Assembly (NCBI GenBank): GCA_946803715.1
Contig: CAMPET010000031.1
Span: forward strand, 1-64,000
From: Beroe ovata
Lineage: Eukaryota > Ctenophora > Nuda > Beroida > Beroidae
DNA: 64,000 nt
Direction of reading: 5' to 3'
Numbering within the stretch: position 1 is the first letter of the stretch; each line of letters starts with the position of its first letter. Of the stretch, positions 45,401-57,400 are shown piece by piece. The position numbers and the translations under genes are program-made. The notes beneath the pieces were generated by a model. That model did no database searches. It was not told where the DNA came from and saw only the letters and a list, made by a program, of their open reading frames with translations.

Positions 45401-48400
45401 CACTGCTTCCTTTACCATGTTACACTTGACTAGCGCTGCCGATGCTTCGTTACACATGCCAACACTCGCACATTTACTCGCTATGTTCTGCAGGAATGGG
45501 GAGCTAATATAACAGCTAGTTTAACCGCTAGTATAATCGGTAGTAGGGAAAAAAGAAGCGATCAATGATCATTCGTGCCAGGTAGAAGATGCGTGGATGG
45601 ATACTGGATATGCGAATGATCCAACATCTAGTCTCCACATATGATCATTCACAAATCATAATCATTCACAAATCATGATCGGTATTTGCCCGAGCTGATC
45701 GTACCTCGAGAAGTAGGTTATTGTCAGGAACTTGATCTATGAGCCCTGCTAGCTTGTCATAGTCCTCTAACAGGTAGTAACAGTCCACCTGAATGAAATT
45801 CAGGTCGAGAGGATTTGAAATTGGGCAGGAATAATATAATCGTATCACTGGCAAAGAAATTAACATTCTGATTTAAAATCGTACCAGTTTCTCGATGTTT
45901 TGACTCTGCTGGTAGTAAGAAACGGCACTGCTCCATTTCAATCTGTCAGCGTAGTAGTCACCAATAGCATTCCACGCTTTCTGATACAGTGCATCGTTCC
46001 CTGTGGACACTTTCAACATAGCGTTAGGGTTTATAAAGGAGCAGTCGCTATAGCAACAACCGCGTGGTGTTGCTGGGATAAAAAATCTGTGTTGCTATGG
46101 CAACAAACGCACTAATATCCGCGTTGCTATGGCAGCAACCCACACAAACAACATTCCCATTCATACTTCCGACCCCGAAGACAATGCCACTTTACTTATA
46201 ATGCAGTTACTGTTTTGTTAAAAAGTACAAATCAAGTTTATTATTCGCGTAGATATTCTGAGAACAAGACAACAAGCATGACTTATTACGTATCACAAGC
46301 CACTTGATCATAAAAATTATTGATCAGCCTGTGTGTGTGTCAATTGTTTTGCAACATCTATCAATCCGGCGCATTCTGTTGTTTCCCATCTTCCAAATCT
46401 GTACGTCTTTCTGCCAAATCATGGGGATTGTCTTTGGAAAGTCGAGGGAGAACAATGTCAAAGTCCTGTCAATGAGAGTACGCGCGCATGTTTCCATTTC
46501 ATTACGTTGTTTGTCGCTTGGCAAACTCCATTAGTCCATTACGAGGACAAGGTTAAAAAGACAACTTCTATTCACCCTCTACAATGCATCCTAGTGACTC
46601 CTATTCTCCCACAGGAGACACAGAGTTTACCGGTTGTAAAGATGAATCGAAAGTTCGGTAAGAGCAATAAGGAAAGTCAGCAGGGCAGGTCAACTTCATA
46701 TCAGACAGCCTTACCAGGACTTCCCAACTTCATATCATCGGGTATGGCGAGATATGCGAGATATGAGAATGTTTTAGCTAGCTATCACAGACTCGGAAAA
46801 GTTTTGTCATCACTTCAAACAACCGCTCTCTTTTGTCTCCAGACGAGGACACGACGAAGAGTCCACTCCCGATTCCCCCTCCCTTTACCCTTCCACCAGT
46901 ATCACAGAGAGCAGTCATCACTTCCCGCAAGGGGAGGAAGGGCCACAGTCCCAAGGTATGCTCCTTTGAGCGCAACTGTGCCACATCGCCATGAGTTCAT
47001 AATGACAGTTAAAACAAGACTCGTATCACAGTCTGATGGTCATGTTTGAAATCATGGCCGTCATGTTCGTATATTATTCAGGTGGTAGCAGAGTTGTCGA
47101 GCTCTAATTCTGACTACTCGAGTTGTGTTGAGGACTTCACAAGTCAAGTTCAGAGAGAAAAGACCGTGCTCATCAAAGAGATACTTGGTAAGTAAATTTG
47201 GACCCTCCATCCGATTTCCGACTCAGTATTCCGTAAAGGCCTTGCTTCCAAAATGTAAAGACCTATAACGAAACCATGTATCAGGAAAGAGGCTGGAAGA
47301 GTTGAGAGAGTTACAGAAGAACAACATGCAATCTTCGAGAGAGAGCTGCCGGAAGTTCATATCTTCCCGAGACAGCTACAGGAAGATATACCTCAAGTCG
47401 AGGAAACGATCCAACAGAAACAGGTACACACGTAGAGAACGTTAAGTTACCAACTTTCGCTAAGCGATCAAAAGTTCTGATGAAGAGTTAGGTTAAAGTT
47501 CCGAAGAAGAGTTAGGTTAAAACCGCTCCGTTTAGGTGATACTCAACTCCCTCTCTATTTTGCAGCTGTCTATCAGAGAGTTCTCTATCGAACTCCTTCA
47601 TTCGAGACGAGGATACAATATCAGGAGGGTCGGCAGGGGACACTCTCTCTGATGATGTGAGAGTGGGTACTCTCATTAGGGACGAGTGTAAACCACACAA
47701 AAGGAACACCACAGGTAGGGATTGTTAATCCAGGGGGTCTGAACTCTTTCTGGCTCGATTCTAAACGGACAAATAATATTAAACTTGCGGGAATATGATG
47801 GCAAAATGAAGCGATTTACTTTTCTCCACCCAAGGTTGTAGAATTTCTCGGAAGAGTACACTCAACTCAGCGATCCGATTCAACAGCTCGTCCGACGAAG
47901 AATTGCCCCAGCATTCCATCAGGAATCACTCGACCACGCAGGGTTTGCGATCTAAGGGCCAAAAACCAAATCCAGCGCCCATCCAGTTTTCATTATGCCG
48001 CAGCACTGTACATTCTGATCTATCTACTTCACAGGTAAGAGGGTACAAAGTAAGAGGGTCACTACAAGAGCAGACACTGTGACAAGCGGGAGAATGAGAT
48101 CAGGAATGAGAAAGTCTCGAGCAGCGAGGAAGTCCGGGGGATGGCTGCTGAACGGAGGGACTAGCTTTAGGAAGTCTTCCTCAAAAAAGAGTGTGGTGAG
48201 TGTCGGAAATTATCACAAGGATAATCCTCTCCTATCTCGAAATATGGGACATTCCAGAGCATTCATCATGTTTGTAGGATTTTACCCTACCGTCGGTGCG
48301 TGCAATTTTCATTCCGCCCTTCACCTTGCCAGGGATAAAATCCCGCCAGCAAGGGTAGGGTGAAATCCTACAATCATCATGTAAATTGTATTCTGACGAT

Positions 48401-51400
48401 TCACGGGCATGTTAATTCAAATTGTAGTCTGATGATGATTGTTTCCCTACACACAAACACTCCCACCAATTCCAGATCCCGGCTGAGTACTATGACGCAG
48501 ATGCATCGTGTGAAGAGTCAGACTACTCCCTGACGGATGAGTCTGAGGACGAGCTCAACTACTCCAAGAGATTCAAAACAAACCCCTTCCTTAGATCCAC
48601 TTCCACTAACTTCATACGAAGGTGAGATTGCGGTAAAACATCTATAATAACCGGTAGTTATGAGCGATTAGGCTCCCGCGAGAGACTCATGTCCACATGT
48701 TTCACTAGCAGAGTTTGTCACCATGAATATCATCAGATACGAGGCGACTGAACAAGACAGGAGTATTGCTGCTCATCCAATACCAGGTCCATCAAACATT
48801 CCACCTATAAAACAACAACCAACCATAGCACCGATAGAGGACCAGACAATCAGAGCGTCCGGAGAAAAACCTAAACCTATCAAAGAGAAACTAGTTTCCG
48901 AACAACCCGGGCAACACCCAATAAAACCGGGTAACCTAGGTCACCTCCTGCCCCACTACGCCAAGTCATCGTATGACAAGACCACCCTACCCACAATAGT
49001 GCAAACACGAACACGTGGACAGTCTAGTACTGATCAGTTTAGTGTGGTGAGAGATCAGGTGGTGGAGGTGGGGAAGATGTCGGGTGGTGTGAGATGGAGT
49101 AAGAGAGATGAGTACACTGAGCTGGATAGCGCAGTGGATATGTTTCAACATTTGCTGTGAGGGAATGGCTGCTCCTGCCAGTAGTTTTGTATTGGATTCA
49201 TGGTTGAGTACAAAGTAGTTAATTGGATTGAGTATAAACTAGTTCATTGTATTGAGTATTAAGTAGTTTACTGGATTTCTGATTGAGTATGAACTAGTAT
49301 GAATGCTGCTGTTAATAATGTTTCCCAATTTAAAATGGTAAGCTGTTGCTTCTCTTATCTCACGAAGTACGTTTACAAGCTCGCACCAATCACACTAAAC
49401 AGTAGACTCAACGAAACACACGCTACCATGGAAACCGAATTCACCATGGTAACAATCTACAAAGTAGGGCACATACCTCCAGCTCCACCACTCTTGAGGA
49501 GTTGTACCACCCTGAACCAGTCTCCAAGTTTCACTCTCAGCTGTACTGCTAAGTCTCTCCTGTCCATGTCTAGGTAGAGTCTTTCTGCTGCTTCATACTT
49601 GCCCTGCAAGATATGAAAATGTGACCTTGGACGTACGTAACAGCACTATTGGGCACCATTGTTAGTATGTATGTTATTGTAAGTACTTAAGAAGTAGGTA
49701 AAGCATAAGCCACCAGTTTGCAAGACACTGATATGTCATGGGGGATACGCCATCAGAATCATGCCCAAATACCCGTCTCAAAGTCAACAACATTCCCCAT
49801 TTGTTAACCTGATAAGCAGCAATCTCTGCCGATTGTTTACTCTCACTGTCCAGTTTGTGTAACCTCTTGACCAACTGTATTCCCTGGTAATCCTGACATC
49901 TGACAAATGCTCTTTCTGACATCTCCAATTGTAACTGTTCAAGAGCACATTCTGCCAACAAACGCCTGGGAAACAAAAATCCTGAGTAAGAAGAATTGCC
50001 AAAAGAGGTTCTACCGAGACTCGAACTCGGATCTTTGGATTCAAAGTCCAAGGTGCTAACCATTACACCATAGAACCGACTGCTCCATTCCATATCATTG
50101 CATAGTGACAAACATGATCATTGTCGATTCTTTGTCAATGGACTGACGTCATTATCGAAAACTAATAAGTAAACCAGTACCCCAGAGACTGTTTCAAGCT
50201 TAATTATGGTACCAGCATCGAAGGGTATAAGCCATGAAGTGAATGTAATCACGACAATCCTAAACAAGCGACGCGCGTGCAATAATTTCTTGTTATACTG
50301 CAAGCAGACAGTTTTGGTTCACTATAGAATGTTTGCTGCGCGCCGTACGCAAACCAAAGAAATTGCCACTGTCACAAAATTTGTTTCGCAGAATTTGGTT
50401 CGTTAGTGACCAATAGCAAATCGAATGAATGGTGAGAAGTGTGTTTACCATAATCGTGGATGTGAGTTATCCTCAACAAACTGATAAGCGTCGTGTATTC
50501 CAACTTTATCAAGCAGTTCTCTTGTATCACGTAACGATTTTATTTCCAAATCTGAAATGATGATGTCATTCATCCATGATGCACTATTGCGTGCTCATTG
50601 TGCAAAGTTATCGTTGACTGCAGTTGCTTGTTGTTATGACGCCCACCCATAATGTTGTCTTTAGAAGGTTGCTCGGGGTCCCGTATAATCTCATCAAGCA
50701 ACGCAGATCTGATCTGTAGACCACTAAACTCACAGATGTACCCGGAACTTAGGATAGGTTCCTGCGTGCATCACACCATGAGTGAATTGTCTCAATCACT
50801 AGAAGTGTAAAATGGACAGGAAATAATGAGAATGGACACACAAAATGGGCAAGCATGAAGTTATTATGGACAGGTAAACCTATGACTTACCTCAGGGTCA
50901 AGTCCCTTGAAGACATACATTCTGGTTTTCTCCATCATGGCTAGCAGGTCCGGGTTATCATCTGCCCATTTCATATCCCACACGTCTTTCCTTTCAAACT
51001 TGGGCTGCGTTTCTCCCTCCTTGGGGTACTGTGTCAATGTGAGTTAATGGTGTCATGGTGATGGAAATTGGAAGTGGTTCTAATTTATAGAAGTCTTGTC
51101 AGCGAAGTGGAAAACTACCAAATTCTAGGCGGTGGTGGTGTCTTGTTGGGTTCTAAACAAACCAAATCGAAGAAAGACAGCATTCCATCAGGATTGATGA
51201 TTGATATCCGTGTTGCGTTACAGTTGATCGCTATCTTAGACGCTGTGACGTTGGTCTGGTGTCGGTGATCCAGTGAAAATCGCGGAAGAGTGTACAGCTG
51301 AATGACACCACTCTGTCGTGCCTGGAGAAGAGAGTTGTGTAGTGGAAATACGAATTTCCTGCCTAAGAGAGCAGTCGCATTGAATTCCTGACCTTAGAAG

Positions 51401-54400
51401 AGAGTAAAGTGGTGTCAACAAGATCCCCTCGGAATGAGTTTTATTTTCATGACTGGCTACGGTATGAAACGGCCACCCATTTCCCCACTCACCACAATGA
51501 GAAGTCGTTCACTAGCTCTAATACACGTGATATGGTCATGAGTCTCACGTGACACCACCCTGTAGTCCATGTTACCTTCACCCGCTCCACTTGGGGTGTC
51601 ATCGACATGAACCAGCCTGGAACAGTTACCAACTTAGAATAGTAGAATAGCAGCTAGAGCGCTGAACAATGGACACGAATAGCTGATGGACACTGAGCAA
51701 AGTGTGAATGTTATTTGAGATATGACTTGAATATACTGTCTCTACTATACTGTCTACTACAGAATGAAATATCAAGATATTAATAGGGGTAACCAATACC
51801 TCTCTGATTTATCCCTTCTCTTAGTGATCACAGCCTGATCCAGCGCAGCAAGTCTCTTGTTAGCTTTGTACTGCCACATGTAGAGTACATTGTGGTTAGC
51901 AGCTATCACACATGTACTGGTCAGGGTGACTGAGGTGGGCTCCAACTCGATAGTTCTGCTGTCCAGTGGTGTACCTATGAATGGGAGGTTGCTAGGAAGC
52001 TGAGTTGGGGAAATTGTTGCTAAGCAACGGTTGCTAAGTGGTTGCTGGTCGAAACATTACCGATAGCATTGAATATGGTAAGAGTCCACAGAGTCTTGTT
52101 GTTCTCGAATGTTTTGCTAGCAACAACACAGTGTTCCCCGAACGCTGTGATTGAGATCACGTTCAGAATGTACTTCACAGTTCTCTGAAATGATAATTAG
52201 AGTGTAGTTGCTTGACACCAGTTCTCAATCACACCAAATGCTCGAGATCACATTATTGACACAACAATCCTTGACGTCAATCTCCTAGACACCACCTATC
52301 ACAATCTCCCCCACATCTGCTCTTGACACCACTACTCACCACATTGTTCTTGATATCCCAGAACACAATGCATGTGTCCAGAATGTCTGGTTTTAGGAAC
52401 GCATACACGAGGGTATCAGAGTAATAGCCCCATTTATAGTCGGGTCGGATGTTGGCAAAGTAGATGAACGAGTCCACTGCCAGTGCTACCCGCAGCGATC
52501 CTGGGGGAGTTGAGTAATGGAGTGGGTGTCAGTGAGCGTGTTAAAGAGTGGAAGTTTTGATGACAGGTAACATCTGCTTTTATCAGTAGAAGAGCTGGTT
52601 TCGTCTGGAATTTTTCAATTTTGATACCTAGCCTACTGAGCCAATCTACTATTTATAGGTTTGGCATTTATTGTCGAGTTTAGGATATACTGTGTAGTGT
52701 GTACAGGAGTTCGAATGAACACATCGACATTGTGTTTTAAGGCTCTAGTCTGTACATTGACAAAATGAGAAACTCTTCATAAAGGCTCGAGAAATGATTA
52801 TCTCGTTTTTGGTAGAAGAGTTTTCATTTGTATGTCAAGAACAGTGATCATTTGACCAAATTTCAAATTTGGACAGACGCGGCTTTATAAGCGTAGATAG
52901 CATATTTGACAAGTACAAAGGGACTCGCTTGAGAGAATTGGGCAATTTGGAGTTACTGATGACAACACCTCAATTTTCAACTATGACATACCGCATACGT
53001 CTCAGAGCCTCACCCACTAACCCCTCGGCTCATTCACACAGTACTTGGCACATTTCTATTCTCCAAATGTGATGAAGTAAAATAGAAACTGTGAAGGAGA
53101 AGGTACGCATTATGTCACACCCCTGACTATCTTCTGACTGGGCTCTCTCTTTCTCTCTCGACCTCTCTTTCACCACTCGCCACTCACAGACTCACGTGAC
53201 TCGTATCCCTGGACACGTGTCTGAGCACGTGGCGCGTCGGCACACCAAATCACGTGACACCCCAGAGTTGTGACCCAATCAAAGTGTTTAAAAGTACACT
53301 GGTAACCACCCCACCACCCCACGTATATATATGCACAGAATGTTATGATATACGTGCTGTAATACGGTGTAGAAGTCTTTGTGGGTAATTAACGATTCCT
53401 CCATCCAGCGGGAAGAGTATTAACCAATGGGGAGCCGGTAATTGAGTCACGTGACACGTCCGACCAATCAGCACTCAGCACGCCCATCACGTGACGGTGC
53501 GTGAGGGGTATTATTCAATAATGTGGTAGTAACAGTGCCCATATAAGGGATAATACGGTGTCCGCGTATTATTTCTAATACATTAGATATATATACGACA
53601 TGAAATTTTTAAGACGCATATAGTTTACAGTTTGGTTACTTATATTGAGCGCAGCAGCACGGGCAACGTTACACACACACACACAAACTTGTAGTAGCGT
53701 TTGTGTCTTTGTGTGCGAGTGTGACACATTCATTGGTGGTCTTAGCCCCCCTCCCCCTCTCCCCTTCACTACACTTTAGTTTAGTAACTCTCTCTATTCG
53801 CGGATCCTACATTTGTTTGATTCTCGCATATATCTGTCTCATTGTTCGTGCTTCTACATTATTATCTTACAACGCCTGAGTAATGGTAAGTCCTTTCTTT
53901 TGTTGACTCCTTTTTCTGACTGTCTTTCCTGTAACGTAGTACTAACTTATGACAAAATCGGAGGGCACCTGTTTATCGATCGTCGTTATCTGACAGCATT
54001 ATTTCTATCAATCGTCCCGAATGATACCAAGATCTAAAAGTTGGGATGTTTCTGTGAAACCCTGCTAATGAACCCTCAATACAAATTAACAAATCAATAA
54101 TTGCTTAATGATTGACACTAGACTTCTTTGCCAATTAGCCGCTACCCTCACAGCATCATTTTGATCGTCTAACTCTCTTTTCGTGTAGTAACCCTCCCCT
54201 TGTTTGTCTGTAGAATTGTTGGCAAAATGCCCACTTACCCCCAGATAACAGCTCCGTCTAAAGAAGTACCACAAGTTGACAAAATGAACGCAGAACAGAT
54301 ACTCAACTCTAATCGGAGACGGAAAAACTTTGCCCCAAAGGAGCTCAACATTATCATAAGTAAGTGGACAGCAGTACCTTTTTTCCCTCAGAACTGTGTC

Positions 54401-57400
54401 AATGGTCATCAGACAGCATATGAAACATATCGACTAAAACTAGTCAAACCAGCAAAGCTGGCTGTCCTCGCAAAGAGTCAAACTCATCATAGGTTAGGTG
54501 ATTACACAGTGACTTTAGAAACAGCGGTACTTGCTCTCATATCCAGCCAATGCAGTACTACTGCATGGGAGACTAGGAAATTGGATAGTTTTTATCAGTT
54601 ACCTATCGGTATTCACTATTTCCTCTGCAAAGTTATTCTGAGTCACTCCTCTCGCTCCTCAGCAATGGTGGAAGAAAATGCAGATCTCATCTACAACAAG
54701 GTGAACAGCAACTGGAGATTTATCAGCAAGCAGGATTTCTGGCACAGTGTAACGGCGATGATCAATGAAAACTGCAACTTCGCGGCCAAGCGTGATGTCA
54801 AGGTGAGGTTATGTTGTAAGCTCAGAGGAATCCACACTTCCAACCCAAACACAAGGTTTTATCTCCAAATTCCCTCATTAACATTAACATCAAATTCCCT
54901 TCATAGTCCGTTGTAAAACGGTCACTGCGGCACGAGTATAAATGGTACCTAATTCATTCGCCTCAGGGCCCCTATTTCTTTGTCTTTATATGTAGGTGGG
55001 TCTAAGCGATTAGGCTGGTAAATGATCTGAGTATTGAGTGACAGATGATACCGTATCATAGGTTTTGATCAGCTCATTAGAATACGCTTTTAGCAAGTTG
55101 TTGTGATGAAAAAACACAAACCAATCTTAATGTGCCAGATGTTCAAAGTTTAGGTCACGGAAAGTTTAGGTCACGGAAAATCCTCAATATCACTGATATG
55201 GGAACGACTAGGAGAGATGATTTTCAAACCATTGATCGGTCCACAACAACATCGTGACCCACTACTCAATCACTGTTTCAGGAAGTAAGACGGAAATGGG
55301 TTACATTTCAGAGCGAAGTGAAGAGCAAAGCACGTGATGGCACTAACGTGATGTCTCACCATGAGAAACGTGTTTTCGACCTCATTTCCACTCACAATCC
55401 CGATGTTGATGAGCGGTTGACCATGCTGCCGCTACAACCAATTTCAAACAACCTCTCTCCGGGTCAGCTGGGTAAAGATCAGGGGTCGCCAAGCAACACC
55501 AAGTTGCCTAGCGACGTTGTTAGCAACGTGAGTAGCAACTTCTCCGTCACTGAGGATAAGGACGTTAAGGTTGAACTTCCAGAGACGGATAACAGTGCTG
55601 AACTGCTCATGAACATTTGCTCCCAAGTAATGAACGGAATAACAAACACAACAGATCTAACATACCAAGTGAACACTATCAAAGACATGATAGCAGCCCC
55701 TGCACAAAGCGATAAATCTCGATTGAGTGTTGCTGATAGCAACACAACACCAGCAACCCTCCTACCCACATCACCCATGACACCTCTCCTCGTAGCACCA
55801 GTCATAGCAACATCTGCTCCATCAGTCACCCCAGTCCGAAATGTTGCACCTGTTCAGCCCAGTGTACAGAACAGCACGAGCAGCTCGAAGAGAAGTAGAC
55901 TCGACCCCGAAAATAATGAGAACAGGACAGCTGTGACGTCATCAGGAGGTAGACAGTCTGGCGCCAAACAGGGAGGTGCACTACATGGGGTGAGCGATCA
56001 GGTGACCGCTGTGCTGAGAGAGGTTGCTGATAATCAGCGGGAGAGCAACAGGGTTGCGCTGGAGCGGCTTGAGGTTGCTCGGCAGCGAATGTTGTTGGAG
56101 AAAGAGAAACTGGAGATTGAGAAGGCACGATATGAGATAGAGAAGGAGAGGTTGTGTCAGGAGATAATTACACGGAAAAAAGCAACGTAATGAGAGAAAC
56201 AGTCGATTAGATAATTGGTGTCTATTTTGTAATAATTATTGGTCATTGTTTGGTTTTGAATCTGTTTGGTAACACAGGTATCGCTAGATTTCTATCACAG
56301 CCAACTTCTTTATCTAATTTCATATCGAACTTACATCTTATCATTCATAATGTTAATCCTTCAGTTACAGTACCTACCTAATATATCGTGACATTGGATA
56401 CAGATTTTATAATCAGCGTTTTGTATTTGTTTAACTATTATTATACGGATAAAATATTTATATCATGTTTTAATTTATATCCAATTTACCTAACTTAATA
56501 TACGTTACACAGTGGTTTCATTCCGTCTATTATACCAATCCTGCCAATGTGTTGACAAAATTTCTGTTTAAGAACCGGTAACCATGTAGCCATGAAATCG
56601 TGGTCACTCTGGTACCATGGCAATGATGGTAACCCTGGTTACCAAGTTACCATGGTAACAATCTTGTCACTCACCTCCCTCCCAAGACACGGAGCTGAGC
56701 TTCTTGCCCGGGACTTTGAGCTGTCTGACGAGGTGTCCCGTGTTGTTGTAGAACTTGACCAAGTTCACCTCCTTATCAGGTGTACTCTGGGACCCGGCAA
56801 CAGCCAGCAGACTGCCGTTGTGGTTCCACCTAACTTCCACAATGCTCATTTCCGTGTTGAAACAGATCGGCTCCGGATCAAGTTCATTCCTCATCAACTG
56901 TACTCTGTAGTGGGGAGAGATTACTCAGCACTGATTCATGAATGAATCGTCATGGTAACACTGTGGATAACTTTGCAAAGCACGTCTTCTACATTGAAAT
57001 AACTATGCGAAACACTTTCGGGTTAAAATAACTTTGCAGCGGATAAGTAACCATGGACACCCACCTTCCTACATCCAGTGCTATACAGAGACAGTAAGTA
57101 TCCCCCTCCTCATACCCATTACATCCGTTATACCACTGAAGTGCCACTATGTTGTACCCGCCGCCGGGCGTATCTTTCAGTGCTAGCTTGCTCACAAATG
57201 TGCCTGTTTGGGGGGGTCGATGTTATGACCAAATCTGCTCTCCTTATTCTGGTAGTGATAGCTGCTGTGCTACTGACTATCAACAAGAATTAAGACTTGT
57301 TTTTTCGCTACGATAATAGAGCTCAGCGCCAGGATTTTGCTAGATATTACTCATGATAATGCAACTTCCTTATTCATTAGTGAGGACTCCTCATTTACCC

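Noticed and set aside
46333-47049. 238-aa continuous frame as the first exon of the orphan gene
   Set aside because: A strong GTAAGA donor after MNRKF and an acceptor at 46842 give a frame that continues in phase through the next six exons; the long frame does not.
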